The notes: generated by a model not told the origin, from the sequence alone. A stretch of 64,000 nucleotides of DNA from Simmondsia chinensis (GCA_018398585.1 JAGTTD010000026.1:1307001-1371000), one strand, 5' to 3'. Counted from the first letter of the stretch, positions 1 through 11,191 are shown. Numbers and translations are program-made.

Positions 1-119
1 ATTGAGCCTGCTCGAACTCAGCTAGTTAAGCTATCGAGCTCTCCTAATGAACACGAACGAGCTCTAATCGATTTTGAACACGAGTAGTTCATTGAACGCT
101 CAGTTCGTTTACACCCCTA
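1..119. mobile_element. hAT-like GAGCTCG-rich element, terminal part, cut by window edge
   Basis: This sequence is rich in CGAGCTC/GAACTCG words and ends in the terminal motif TTTACACCCCTA at 119. The same terminus, in either orientation, bounds the complete elements at 25737-26288 and 39959-40567, which have 8-bp target duplications. The other end lies outside the window. No coding capacity is visible. Assignment to hAT rests on the 8-bp duplications of the relatives and is inference. Confidence 0.6.
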
Positions 120-562
120 CTCACTGCCGGTCATGTCATCCGCTGCCGCCCTTCTTCTGCTTTATACGCCGGAGATCTTTAAGTATCATTGTCGTAGCTA
201 TTTGATCACTACTGAATTAATAGGCTTTTATTGATAACTTTTCCTGATTTCTTACCACCTCCACTTATAATGTTGGAGCTTCATTGAGAGGAACATGGGA
301 TCAATGTGACGATCATTACGAATTGCGGCATAATGGCGACTATAAGCGATGAAAACGGTGTTTGTGTGTACTGCGGATAAACCGCGTTTAGTCGACTTGG
401 AATTATTTTAAACGTGTTTTATAGACGCGATTTTTATGTATTTTAAACGCATCACCTTGACACAGTTCAGTATAGCCGCGTTTTGTAAACGCGGTTCATC
501 AGTAGATTTAGAATTATTTTTTTATTTTTTTATTTTTCAGTATTATTTCCGGAACCGACTCA
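120..562 (-). mobile_element. partial copy of hairpin-rich TIR element
   Basis: This is an inverted, diverged partial copy of the element at 60125-61006. Shared landmarks include a GCGGCATAATGGC segment near 325-340, the CCTCCACTTATAATGTTGGAGC segment near 258-280, CCGCGTTTAGTCGAC and CCGCGTTTTGTAAACGCGG palindromes at about 380-500, and the terminal TIR ending CCGACTCA at 562. The side towards position 1 is interrupted by the GAGCTCG-type element. There is no open reading frame of note. Confidence 0.6.
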
Positions 563-768
563 TAAAAATGATTCTGAAAAGAGCAATTGAAAGATTTATT
601 TGAAATGAAGAAAAACTTATCTAGTTTCTAAGTTCTAGAATAAAATACTTATTATTTTTTTAATAATATATATCTAGTTTTATAACATACTTCAGATTAT
701 AACTAGGACAAAGTCAATAAAAAGGAAAGAAAAGGCCGAAAAAGAGGAGTAGCTTTCTAGTCAACATT
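563..768. other. AT-rich spacer
   Basis: This is AT-rich sequence without a recognisable gene, repeat boundary or RNA. It separates the hairpin element from the first leader-like repeat. Confidence 0.4.
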
Positions 769-960
769 GTGATCACTTTCATACTCTTTTCTTCTTCTTC
801 TCTACACTCCTTTTTGTCCTATGTTTTGCCACTATCACTAACCCCAACCCCAAGCCTAAAAACAAAACAAAACCCACCTCAAAAATGGCAAAAACAAAAA
901 TACCCAAAAAAAAAAAAAATCAAAAGGTCGAATCCATTTTCTATTCGACTCTGTTTTATA
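769..960 (+). repeat. outermost copy of the WAV3-like leader repeat
   Basis: A C/T-rich stretch (TTCTTCTTCTCTACACTCC, TTTTGTCC, GCCACTATCACTAACCCCAACCCC) is followed by an A-rich run and then ATCCATTTTCTATTCGAC. The same order of motifs occurs at 6290-6450, 11875-12060 and 12240-12370, the last being the actual leader of the WAV3-like gene. The downstream part of this unit resumes near 5725, after an inserted GGGTCA-type element. The 95-codon reading frame over this block is low-complexity and not a gene. Confidence 0.6.
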
Positions 961-999
961 CATTCAACTGGAATTAGACTGTGGAATTGTAATTCTAAT

Positions 1000-1437
1000 T
1001 GTGCGGAAATAAATAATTCTCCCGGATCACAATCGAATCAAATACCACGACAGTAACGAGAAATAAACGGACTAAAAGAGAAATGAAACAATTGACACTA
1101 TAATTTACGTGGAAACCCCTTTACAATCGAAAGGGGAGAAAACCACGGGCGAAGATCGGAGCTTTTATTATTGAATCAAAAGAAGAAGAATTACAATATT
1201 CTCTCACACTCAATTTATATTGGTGGCGGCGCCGAAGGGGAAATTACCTCACTTTTGCTTTGGATACCTAATGACGTACCCTACGTCCGTATTTATAGAT
1301 GTGCAGAACACGCGGTTCCCGATCGATCGGCCTGCTCACTGGTGGCGTCCTTCCTTTTACGTAACTTCCCGATCGATCGAACTCCTCACGGCCCTTCTCC
1401 TTAATATGCCAAGTAATTTTGAGATATTTTCCTAACA
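1000..1437 (-). repeat. copia 3' LTR
   Basis: The LTR reads TGTTAGGAAAATATC...CCGCACA on the minus strand. It is bounded inside by a purine-rich tract and outside by the CTAAT duplication. Two CCGATCGATCGG-type palindromes (1319-1330 and 1369-1380) lie in the U3 half. The solo LTR at 34883-35356 is the same family. Confidence 0.9.
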
Positions 1438-2305
1438 AATCTCCACCTTGGCTCAAAACTAACATCAACAATAAAACACTCCACCTTCTCCACAAACGCC
1501 CCTCAACCGGGGCTAACATACATAAAACTGAAAGACCCACCAAATTCGCGCAATGCTCGAACTTGCTTCCTCGTAGAACCTTCGTGAACATGTCAGCTAG
1601 ATTGTCTTCAGTCCCAATCTTCCTCAACTCCACCTTGCGCTCGTCTATCAGATCTCTAATAAAGTGATGCTTCACATCTATATGCTTCGTTCGGTCGTGA
1701 TGTGACATCTGATCTTTCGCTAGGTGAATGGCGGACTGACTATAACTGTATACTCTAATTGTCCCCTGCTCCGCACTGATTTCACTGATCAAACCTCTCA
1801 ACCAGAAAGCTTCTTTGAATGCTTCCATAACTGCCATATACTCGGCCTCGGTAGTAGACTGTGCTGTAACAGGCTGTAAACACGCTCTCCAATTGATAAC
1901 TATGTCACCTAAACAAAACACATACCCTGAAGTAGAATTCCTCTTATCAAGGTCTCCACCATAATCAGAATCTATATACCCAACCAAACAACACTTACTT
2001 TTCCCATATTCCAAACAAAAATAAGAGGTTCCACGAAAATACCTGAGAATCCACTTCACTGCATGCCAATGTTCTTTACCCAGATTCGCCATGTACCTAC
2101 TAACTCTGCTCACTGCAAAAGCAATATCTGGACGTGTGCAAACCATCGCATATATAATACTGCCCACTGCACTAGAATAGGGAATCTGAGACATGTACCT
2201 GACATCCTCCTCAGTCTGAGGCGAATCTAATGCCGAGAGTCTGAAGTGAGCTGTTAAGGGCGTGCTAACCGGGTTAGCATCCTTCATATGAAACCTGTCT
2301 AACAC
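1268..2305 (-). pseudogene. copia pol: RT end and RNase H
   Basis: This continues the polyprotein after two stops (near 2434 and 2325). Motifs include TPLTAHFRLS, PYSSAVGSIIYAMVCTRPDIAFAV, GYIDSDYGGDLDKRNSTSGYVF (RNase H), STTEAEYMA and the terminal RTKHIDVKHHFIRD, all usual for copia RNase H. The last part of the open frame runs through the polypurine tract into the LTR and is not protein-coding in the family. Confidence 0.9.
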
Positions 2306-2434
2306 CTTTTCAATATACTTCTCTTAAGACAAGTATAATTTTCCGGCTTCTCGGTCTCTACGAATTTCCATGCCTAATATCTTCTTAGCTGCTCCAAGAT
2401 CCTTCATCTCAAATTCACTCTTCAACATAGACTT

Positions 2435-4351
2435 CTAGTCATCAACACCTTTCATATCTCGTGCTGCAATCAACATATCATCAACATACAAAAGCAAATG
2501 AACGAAGCCTGAATCAGTCTTTCTGAAATATACACAACTATCGTACTTACTCCTGATATACTCATAACTTGCCATGAACTGATCAAATCTCCTATACCAC
2601 TGCCTAGGAGATTGCTTCAAGCCATATAAAGACCTTTTTAGCAAACACACATGATCTTCTTTTCCTTCTACAACAAAACCCTCGGGCTGATGCAAAAAGA
2701 TACTTTCTTCTAGTTCACCATGCAAAAATGCAGTCTTTACATCTAACTGCTCAAGCTCTAAATCATGCATAGCAACCAAAGACAATAATGCACGAATCGA
2801 AGTATGCCTAATTACAGGTGAGAATATATCATAAAAATCAACACCTTGTTCCTTACTGTAACCTTGAGCTACCAAACGTGCCTTGTACCTTGCATCTTCA
2901 ACTCCAGGAATGCCTTCTTTTCTTTTGAAGACCCATTTGCATCCAACCAGTCTTTTCCCTGTGGGAGGCTTCACCAGTTCCCAAGTCTGATTCTTATGAA
3001 GAGACTGCATCTCTTCATTCATAGCAACGAGCCACTTATCAGCATCTGATCTCGATACAGCCTCTGAATAAGAAGTCGGCTCACTATCATCTAACGACTC
3101 AGCAGAAGTGAGGGCATAAGCAATCATCTCCTCATACCCATATCTCTCAGGAGGCCTAATCTGACGCCTCGGTCTACCACCAGCTATAGTATTATTCTCC
3201 ACCTGCTGACATGTTTCTGCATTATCAGTAACATCAGAAACCCGTACCTGAGGTGCTGGAATACTCTCTAGCTGAACAATCTGCTGATCTGACTGTATCT
3301 CTGTAACATTAGGTGTCTCAACCTGAACTATATCTCTGTTAATGGAGGGTGTATGTGGCGGATTAAGTAGAGCAGACTCATCAAAAGTAACATCTCTACT
3401 AGTCAAAAACTTCTGAGCACTTGGATCCCACAATCTATATCCCTTCACACCTAACGAATAACCAAGAAAGATGTACTTCTTGGCCCTAAGCTCCAACTTT
3501 CCATCATTAACATATGTATATGCAGGACAACCAAAAACTTTAATCTGAGAATAATCAAAAGTTGAACTAGACCATACCTCCTCAGGAGTCTTCATCTGTA
3601 ATGAAGAATGCGGTATCTTGTTCACAAGGTAGCAAGCCATGCTAACTGCCTCTGCCCACCATTCTCTTTTTAAACCTGCCTTTGAAAGCATACATCGAGC
3701 CTTCTCAAGTAACATCCTGTTTAACCTTTCTGCCACTCCATTTTGCTGAGGTCGACCTGTACATGTCATGTGTCTGACTATACCCTGTTCTTCACAAAAT
3801 CTAGTGAAGTCACCTTCGACAAACTCAAGGCCATTATCAGTCCTCAACCTCTTGATCGGTTTTCCTGTCTGTTTTTCGAGCAGAATCTTCCATTTCTTGA
3901 AGATATCATACACTTTATTTTTCTGCTTTAGAAAATAGACCCAAACTTTACGTGAGTAATCATCAGTAAATGTTAGAAGATACCTGAACCTGCCTTTGGA
4001 AGCCACTCTGGAAGGTCTCCACAGATCAGAATGTATGTAATCTAACGTTCCCTTGGTCTGATGTACTGCTGACTTGAAGTTGACTCTCTTCTGCTTCCCA
4101 TAAATACAGTGCTCACAGAATTCCATCAGTCTCGTTGACTGACCACAAAGCAGTCCCCTCTTACTCAGCTCAGATAATGCCTTATCACCAATGTGACCCA
4201 TTATCATGTGCCACAGTCTTGTGATCTCTGCATCTGTCATAGCAGATGTGGAAACAGCAACTGAACCTGTCACGGTTGTACCTGCAAGTTCATACAAAGT
4301 ACCAACCCTATTTCCTTTCATCACAATTAAAGCACCCTTACTGACCTGCAT
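2435..4351 (-). pseudogene. copia pol: integrase and reverse transcriptase
   Basis: This 638-codon frame contains a GAG-pre-integrase segment (LWHMIMGHIGDKALSELSKRGL) and an integrase zinc-binding C-x2-C (CEHCIYGKQKR). The integrase catalytic core follows, with D (HSDLW), D (RTDNGLEF) and E (GVAERLNR). Reverse transcriptase follows with KWVFKRK, ARLVAQGYSKEQGVDF, LDVKTAFLHGEL and the catalytic LLLYVDDMLIA. A TAG at about 2434 (GVDD-stop) ends the frame inside the reverse transcriptase. The frame is nearly intact, which suggests a moderately recent insertion. Confidence 0.93.
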
Positions 4352-4785
4352 GACTCTACTTCAGCTGTGTACTTGTACCCACTAGACTCAAGGATACCTA
4401 GAGAAATCAAGTTCTTTTTCAACTCCGAGACGTGACGTACATCACTTAAGGTTCTAATAGCCCCATCAAACATTCTCACACGGACTGTCCCAATCCCCAC
4501 TACCGTACAAGCAGCATCGTTACCCATCAAGACAACCCCACCTTGTATAGACTTATACGTGGAGAACCAATCTCTGTTTGGAGTAACGTGAAACGAACAA
4601 CCCGAATCCATAACCCACTTATCCTTGGACCTAGATTGAGAATCAGCAACTAATAGAAACTCCCCTTCACTATCCTCCTCTACAACACTAACTTCCCGAT
4701 CGATCGAGCTCCACCTCGATCGATTGAACTCCTCATGGCCCTTCTCCTTAATATGCCAAGTAATTTTGAGATATTTTCCTAACAC
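4327..4785 (-). pseudogene. copia protease region fused to LTR start
   Basis: The open frame begins in LTR sequence and enters the retrotransposon polyprotein at the aspartic protease motif WVMDSGCSFHVTP (DSG active site). It continues to GYKYTAEVESC. The frame is then lost, and the integrase frame resumes from about 4351 in another phase, so a frameshift lies near 4335-4350. Gag and its zinc knuckle are absent. No functional product is expected. Confidence 0.85.
4691..4784 (-). repeat. copia 5' LTR remnant
   Basis: This is the first 94 bp of the LTR on the minus strand. It matches 1363-1437 with a short extra block containing a second GATCGATTGA motif. It ends abruptly where protease-region coding sequence begins, which marks the deletion junction. 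Confidence 0.85.
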
Positions 4786-4789
4786 TAAT

Positions 4790-5725
4790 TCTAATTTTGA
4801 TGGAATTGAAATTCTGTTGTTTGATTCATCAAATGAATTGGAGGATGGAATTGTAATTACATAATAATTCGAATCATCAAGGGTTTTCGGTCAATTGACT
4901 TGGACTATTTCGAGTTTTAAATCAACTACAGTTGGATTTTGGTCGAAGCAGTTCACATTGCATTCAAGTTATTCGGGTTTCAAGTCAAATTGAGTCGAGT
5001 ATTGTGTCGAATCATTTGGTGTTCAAGTTATCTCGTATTTCAGTTAATCGGGTTAAGTCTTTTAGGAATTCTAGCCAGTTATGATCAGGTTTGAGTTTGT
5101 TTACGTCATTTCAAGCTCGAGTCATCTTAGTTTTTGGACAAATGAATTGTATCATTTTAAATTTCGAGTCATCTTAGGCTGAATTCGAAATGGGTCCGGT
5201 CATTTTAGGTATGGGTCATATTATGTTTTGGGTCAATTTGATCGGGTCATTTCCACTTTGCCTCATCTTATCTGCATCACATTCAGGTCAAGTAATTTCA
5301 TTTTCTGGATTTGAGTCATCTCGAATCTCGGTCAATTGGGTAGGGTCACTTCGGACTTTGAGTTAAGATGATTTCGGTCATTTCAAGTTTAAGTCATTCG
5401 AGTTGCGTGATTTCGAGATTTGGGTCAAATTTTAGGTTATGTCTAAGTCTTAGATTTTTAGTGATCTTGGATTTGGGTTAATTAAGTAGTGTCATTTTAG
5501 ATTTTAGGTCAATGAAGTTAATATAGAATTGCAATTCTTTACCCCAATCATAAAGAATTAGAAAGTATGATTTTCAGTTAAAATCTAATTCAATAGAATT
5601 GGGTAGTGGAATTGTATTTCTAATTCCACCCGGTGAACTAAACAACAGAATTGGAATTCTGGACTCCAATTTCAGCCTCAGGCCCAATTTTAGGCTCCAA
5701 TTCCATGCTTCAAACACAGCTTTAA
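4790..5725. repeat. GGGTCA-type dispersed repeat (right part)
   Basis: Degenerate short words such as GGGTCATTT, TCGAGTCATCT and GGTCAATT repeat irregularly. Blocks of GGAATTGTAATTCTAATT flank them. The left part is 961-999, before the copia insertion. An opposite-strand relative occupies about 52050-52740, and GACCCGA-rich sequence at 26385-27010 is similar. The element interrupts the leader repeat array of the downstream gene. Its class is unknown. Confidence 0.5.
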
Positions 5726-6601
5726 AGTATCTCAATCCACGTCCCCCTACAATTAATGTTTATGTCTCATACTCTGTTTCTATAACGTGATCTATTTATC
5801 TAGTTAGAGTCATTCAGATTTTACACTACTGTTATACTTTCTATATATAGCAGATGCTTATAACCTTGTTAAACGTGCTTGGGCGAGAGTAGTACCAGGA
5901 TGGGTGATCTCCTAGGAAGTCCTCACCCTTAGGTTGGGGGCACTCGGAAACAGTCTCTCTTCAGGGGTAATACCCTAAAGGGGGAAGACTGCGTACATCC
6001 GCTTCCCCAAACCCTGCACAAGTGGGAGCCCTTGGGACACTGGATATGTTGCCTTTTTTTTTATAACCTCGTTACTTAATAATCTAAATTCTGAAATCAG
6101 ATTCATTTTCTATTAGATTATCTCGATCCACGTCTATTATATTTACTGTTTAGGTCTCACACACTCCACTTCTATAACTAGATCTACTTGTCTAGTTAAG
6201 GCTATCTACTATTTATACTGCTATTGCACTCTCTATATATAGCAGTATTTGTAACCTCGTTATTTAATCAATTAAATCCAAAAATCAATTTATCCCTTGT
6301 TAACTTTGTTATCAATTTCATCTCTTTTCTTCTATACACTTCTTTTGTCCTCTCTATTGCCACAACCCAACCCCAACCACAAAAACAAACACAAACCCAA
6401 AAAAAAAAAAACCCAGAAAAAAAAAAAAACCAAAATCAAATCCATTTCCGATTAGAGTATCTAGATATACATCCACTACATTTATACTATTTACGTTTCA
6501 CAATCTCCTTCTATAAGTAGATTTGCTTATCTAGTTAAGGCTATTTACTTTTTATATTCGTATTCTACTCTCTGTATATACCAATGCTGGTAACCTCGTT
6601 A
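5726..6601 (+). repeat. tandem promoter/leader units upstream of WAV3-like gene
   Basis: These are degenerate direct repeats. Each has a link block (ATCCACGTC...TATCTAGTTA), a TATA-like core and then TAACCTCGTTATTTAATC and the A/C-rich leader. TATA-like cores lie at 5841-5850, 6231-6241 and 6573-6580. Complete units are about 340 bp apart. A SINE (5872-6060) splits the first unit. A gypsy element begins about 20 bp after the third TATA. The array resumes at 11822. Confidence 0.65.
5872..6060 (+). mobile_element. 5S rRNA-derived SINE, 5'-truncated (copy 1)
   Basis: The insert begins inside the 5S-like region (CGTGCTTGGGCGAGAGTAGTAC, then GGATGGGTGATCTCCTAGG). It continues with the SINE body (GCGTACATCCGCTTCCCC, ACCCTGCACAAGTGGGAGCC) and ends in TATGTTGCC plus a T run. 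Target duplications TTATAACCTTGTTA (5858-5871) and TTATAACCTCGTTA (6061-6074) differ at one base. It lies in the WAV3 upstream repeat array. Confidence 0.85.
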
Positions 6602-7090
6602 TGATGCAATGCATGATAGGAAAAATTGGGCAACGGAAAGGTTCAACGGCCTTCCCTTTTGAATTTTATAATTTCTGAAATAAAATTAACAAAAGAGGTT
6701 CATAAACTCATTTCTAACAGGTCGAGAAATTAAGGTTACAAAATGTAAGAAAATAATTTATTGAAATTCTAATTGGATGAATCAAAGCCTAACCCCTCTC
6801 CTCCTTTTATAGGAAAGATTAAGGATTTCAAATCTACTAAAATTAAGGAAATAAAATCTGAAGAAAATTCGAAATTGGACTAGATAAGTAAAATATCTAA
6901 ACTTTCCTAATAAAATCTGAATAAAATCTGGAATTAAATTAGATAAGTAAAATATCTAAACTTTCCTAAAATCATGGCCAAAAACACGGCTCCAAGGCAT
7001 GGCGTTCGCCTGGTCCTTCTATCGCTCTACTTGGGGTCACGCTAAGCTCATCCTACCGCCAAGCTGGGCGCCACTCAGCTCGCTACATCA
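6602..7090 (-). repeat. gypsy 3' LTR
   Basis: Begins TGATGTAGCG and ends GCATCA on the minus strand. It pairs with 11346-11821 over its whole length and directly follows the polypurine tract on its inner side. Confidence 0.93.
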
Positions 7091-7440
7091 TCCTCCTCGG
7101 GTTGGAAGGAATTCGTCCTCGAATCTGGCTGGGGATCAACGTTATCATTTTCGCCAAAGTACGGGCTGAGATGTTTCACATTGAAAACGTCGAAAGTTCA
7201 CATGCCAGGCGGGAGCTGTAGGCGGTAAGCGTTGTCGTTAATTTTCTCAAGAACCACTAGCAGACCTATCTTTCGTGCTGAGACCTTATTATACTCCCAA
7301 GCTGGGAATCATTCTCGTGTTAAGATAGCCCAGACCTTCTCGCCAACTTGAAAGTGAATACCCCGCCTCCTATTGTCACGGTCATCCTTGTACTTGGCGT
7401 TAACCTTTAATAACCGAGCTCGCATTTTTTCATGAATGTA

Positions 7441-8022
7441 CTAAAGTGAAGAGATGAAGTCTTCAGCTTTGCCATGAGGATGCGCTACGTCAATAGGAGC
7501 TCGTGGAGTAAACTCGTAGACAACTTGAAATGGCGTGAACCCCGTGCTTCTATTTACTAAACTGTTATAGGCGAATTCAGCTTGGTGAAGCTTCACTACC
7601 CAACTCTTGGGATTCTCTGTAGCCAAACATCGGAGTATGTTCCCCAAGGAACGGTTGGTGACCTCAGTTTGGCCATCGGCTTGCGGGTGAGGGACCGTGC
7701 TGAAGGAGAGTGTGGTGTTCGCCAACTTCCAAAGGCTCTGCCAGAAGTGATTGACGAACTGAACGTCTCTATCAGACACAATACTGGATGGCAAGCCATG
7801 GAGCTTGTAAAGGTCTTTGAAGTAAAGACTTGCAACGTGGGTGGCATCTGCGCCTTTCTTGCATCCAATGAAATGAGCCATTTTCGAAAACTGGCCAACA
7901 ACAACAAAAATGGAGTCCATCCCGCCAACTGTTCGCGGCAACCCCAATATGAAGTCCATGCTCACGTCTGCCCACGGTTGATCAGGTACTGGTAACGGTA
8001 AGTAGAGTCCCACATTCGTCAT
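7441..8022 (-). pseudogene. gypsy integrase core
   Basis: This 193-codon frame shows the D-D-E core: SMDFILGLPRT, FSKMAHFIGCKK, HGLPSSIVSDRDVQF and HPQADGQTEVTNRSL, then WVVKLHQAEFAYNS and STGFTPFQVVY. A stop follows SSL. The C-terminal part (about 7440-7110) reads on as KMRARLLKVNAKY, GEKVWAI and YRLQLPPGM, with a stop before TFDVFNVKHLSPYF. Confidence 0.9.
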
Positions 8023-8306
8023 CCCTCCTTTAGAGATTTGACAAGTACGGCATCACTTGACAAATCTTCAACCTCTTTGCGGATTGTGGGCCAGAAGTAG
8101 GTGGTGTTAATGAGCTTTAACGTCTTGTCCCTACCAACATGCCCAGAGTTATGCTTCTCCTCTATTACCTTCTGACGCCAGCTGGAGCTCGGTCCACACA
8201 GTTGGTTCCCCTTGAACAAATATCCATCGTGGATCGAATAATCCGGTACTGGGCCAAGTTGTGCGCCACGCCAAATGCTGCTAAAGGTTGGGTCATCACG
8301 GTACAT
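8019..8306 (-). pseudogene. gypsy integrase zinc-binding region
   Basis: The frame includes DGYLFKGNQLCGP, HNSGHVGRDKTLKLINTTYFWPTIRKEVE, typical of the integrase HHCC domain. Its second cysteine pair is thrown out of frame near 8055. The sense frame there (RTCQISKGGMTN) joins the next reading frame, so a single-base shift separates this piece from the integrase core. Confidence 0.85.
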
Positions 8307-8510
8307 ATCCTTGAAATGCTCGAACCTGGTAACTTCAGTCTTGCATTACACCAGGATCAAAGTCCTTCTGCTTAAGGTATCAACCACCTTATTTAACATG
8401 CCTGAAGTGTGCTTGATGGAGAAGTGGAAGAGCTGGATGAAACCCGCCCCCTTTGCATGCCTCTCTGACAGCTTTTCTTGACTATTGATGAACTTCAGTG
8501 CCACGTTGTC

Positions 8511-9992
8511 TCAGTACAATATAATTTTGCGAATCGCCAAGGAAGACTTCCAATGCCGAAGTGCCCTGACCAAAGCGTAAAACTCCAAGTCATATGTTGA
8601 ATACATCAACTTACTCCCATGAAGCTTCTCACTGAAGTAAGCAATCGGTTTTCCTTCTTGACTAAGGACGGCGCCAATACCAACTTTTGAGGCCTCGGTG
8701 TGCAGCTTAAAGGTCTTCTGAAACTGTGGTAACGCCAACAGTGGAGCTTTTGTCAGCTTTTTCTTGATGATGGCGAAAGCAGATGTAGCCTCAGGCGTCC
8801 ACACAAAAGAACCCTTCTTAATGCAGTCTGTGATAGGCAACACGATGGAGCTGAAGCCAGGAATGAAGCGCTTGTAGAATGACGCCAATGCATGGAAGCT
8901 TCGGGCTTCGCCAATGGGTTTTGGTGGTGGCCAGTCACGAATAGCTGCGATTTTACCTTCATTAGCTAACATCCCGTCCTTGGAAACAATGAAGCCAAGG
9001 AAGGTCACCTTCTCCCTCATAAATTCAAACTTTTTCAATGTCGCAAACAAACTCTGACTCCTCAAAGTAAGAAGAACCTCTCTCAAATGATTGATGTGCT
9101 CAATACGGTTACAACTATAAATTAAAATGTCATCAAAATAGACGATGACAAACTTGCCAATGAACAGGCGTAATACCTGGTTCATGAACCTCATGAAGGT
9201 ACTAGGAGCGTTGGAGAGACCAAACGGCATAACCAACCACTCATAGAGACCTTCTCTTATCTTGAAGGCTGTCTTCCATTCATTCCTGGGAAATATACGT
9301 ATCTGATGGTAGCCACTTTTGAGGTCCAGCTTGGTGAACACCTTGGCGCTTTGCAATTGGTCCAATAGATCATCCAGTCTTGGGATGGGAAAACGGTACC
9401 GCACTGTTATTTTGTTGATGGCTCTACTATCCACACACATATGCCAACTCCCATCCTTCTTTGGCGTTAGCAAGGCCGGGACAGCACAAAGACTCAAGCT
9501 CTCCCTGATGAAACCTGTAGTAAGCAACTCCTCAACTTGGTGTCTGAGCTCTTCATGCTCAGAAGGACTCATGCGATAATGGGGTTTGTATGGTAAGGAT
9601 GGGCCAGCAATCAGATCGATCTTGTGCTGAATGTCACGCAAAGGCGGCAGCGTGGCCGGTAAATCGTTTGGGAACACATCAGCAAACTCCTTTAATAGAG
9701 GCAAGATCTCACTTGGTGGCTTGTTGGACACATTGTCAGCTTCCTTCCCAATCAGAACGAAAACGACCTTGGTGTCGCCAACTTCTTTAGCAAATATGGC
9801 GCAACCTTGCACGTTGAGGTGTTGAGCCACGGTAGCGTTGGTTGCTCCTCCTTCTTTGGTAAAAGCACCGTTTTCAATCCCTAAGAGTATTGCCAAGGAC
9901 GCCCTAAGAGTAGGTGACATGCGTCCATGGCGACTACATCGCACCGTACTCCTTCCTTGTATTTTGGTCCTATAGAAAATTTCACGTAACAC
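8511..9992 (-). pseudogene. gypsy reverse transcriptase and RNase H start
   Basis: This 493-codon frame has [75 protein letters not shown] and the catalytic [13 protein letters not shown]. RNase H starts at [21 protein letters not shown]. The frame stops at KIILY, and the rest of RNase H (8340-8510) is readable only across stops. Motif order and spacing are those of the Ty3/gypsy RT-RNase H unit. Confidence 0.93.
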
Positions 9993-10090
9993 CGCTTGGA
10001 AACCGTCACTTAATTACCCTTCTTTAGCCAAGACAAGCAGTATGGTTGAGGATGGGCTTTAGTCTTTAGCGTCAACTTGTTAACCGCCTC

Positions 10091-10425
10091 CTAGGAGATG
10101 ACGTTCTCACAGCTTCCCGAGTCTATAACCACACGGCAAACTTTCCCACCAATAGTACACGTTGTTTGGAAAATATTGTTCCTTAACCAGCTGTCTCCTT
10201 GTTCATTTCTTAGCGTGAGGCAGACAAGCCTAACGACTAGACATTGACCCTCATCTCCTATAATGGGGTCCTCTCCTTGTTCCGCCAATTCTTCTTGACT
10301 GTCTTCTTCAACGGTCTCGTCTTCTTCTTCTGTAGGTTCGTTAATGAGAAGAGCCTTACCGGGTCTTTCTCCCTTTCGGCATTCGGTGGCACGATGACCT
10401 ACTTCTCTGCACTTGAAGCAACATA
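10091..10425 (-). pseudogene. gypsy zinc knuckle and protease
   Basis: The minus strand at about 10425-10385 encodes CFKCREVGHRATEC, a C-x2-C-x4-H-x4-C knuckle. An acidic linker and the 65-codon frame at 10288-10091 follow, with the aspartic protease motif VVIDSGSCENVIS. Separate short frames show that the original reading frame is broken between Gag and RT. Confidence 0.82.
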
Positions 10426-10504
10426 TACAGGACGAACCGCCTGCCTCTTGATTAACCTGCTTCCCAATAACAACGAAAGGAGCTCTGTTCTGGGCGTTTT
10501 GATT

Positions 10505-11191
10505 CTAAGTTGGCGGTACATGGTTCAGATCCCTACCGCCTGCTTGTGTATTCCCGGTCCCGCCAGAAGGGCAGCGCCTTTGTTGCCGTTCCACATTCAC
10601 GGCTCTCTGAGATGCCTCAGCCACAGTAAAAATCTCAAACATGTTGAGTACATCTTGGATGGGCTCTCTTAGGCCACTAATAAAGCTATCCGCCAACTTC
10701 TCTTCGGACTCTGCCAAGTCGTTTCTGGCGACTAGGGAGTTGAACTCGGCCGTGTAATCCTCAACAGACTTCGAACCTTGGCGTAACCCTTGAAGGCATT
10801 GGTACATGATCCGTGCATGATTGTAAGGTAAGAAGGCACTGCGGAGGTGCTTCTTCATCTTCTCCCACGTTTCAATCTTGGACTTCCCTTGCCTGAACCG
10901 GGTTTGTTTCAGTTGGTGCCACCAGGCGGCGGCTCTACCCCAAATGCGAGTAACGACAAGCGGCGCCTGTTTTCTCTCTGGTATCTCTCTAAATTCAAGG
11001 ACTTCCTCGACGGCTACTAGCCAATCTAAGAACTCCTCCGGACGTCCTCCTCCATTAAACTCCGGTATTTGGATTCGAAGCTCGGATTCCCACCTCCGAT
11101 CGTCACGGTCTTCACCACGGCACTGGTGGCGCCTAGGCCTTGGGTCCGGTTGGTCTTCATCAAAGAAAGGGGTCATCCTCGTCTTCACCAT
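10505..11191 (-). CDS. gypsy Gag (capsid) fragment
   Basis: This 228-codon frame starts MVKTRMTPFFDEDQPD. It has the plant Ty3/gypsy capsid signature: IQIPEFNGGGRPEEFLDWLVAVEEVLEF, WWHQLK, YNHARIMYQCLQGLRQGSKSVEDYTAEF and LADSFISGLREPIQDVLN. The frame ends just before the zinc-knuckle region. The start ATG lies about 140 bp inside the primer site. It is retrotransposon Gag and not a host gene. Confidence 0.9.
   Translation of the reverse strand: MVKTRMTPFFDEDQPDPRPRRHQCRGEDRDDRRWESELRIQIPEFNGGGRPEEFLDWLVAVEEVLEFREIPERKQAPLVVTRIWGRAAAWWHQLKQTRFRQGKSKIETWEKMKKHLRSAFLPYNHARIMYQCLQGLRQGSKSVEDYTAEFNSLVARNDLAESEEKLADSFISGLREPIQDVLNMFEIFTVAEASQRAVNVERQQRRCPSGGTGNTQAGGRDLNHVPPT

Larger units (their letters stand above)
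1000..4784 (-). mobile_element. Ty1/copia retrotransposon, internally deleted
   Basis: On the minus strand the order is remnant 5' LTR (4784-4691), protease, integrase, reverse transcriptase, RNase H, polypurine tract (AAGGTGGAGATT at 1438-1449) and a full 3' LTR (1437-1000). A perfect 5-bp target duplication CTAAT flanks it at 995-999 and 4785-4789. Most of the 5' LTR, the primer site and gag are missing. LTR position 94 is joined directly to the protease region. Coding frames carry at least two stops and one frameshift, so the copy is defective. The Pol resembles the Tork (TNT1-94) group; that is family-level inference. Confidence 0.93.

Noticed and set aside
5872..6060. Functional 5S rRNA gene
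   Set aside because: The 5S-like sequence is truncated, mutated and followed by a SINE body and T tail, with target duplications around it. The other copies have the same plan.
7582..7995. 137-codon plus-strand frame within the gypsy element
   Set aside because: It is the reverse of the integrase core, which shows the D-D-E motif on the minus strand.
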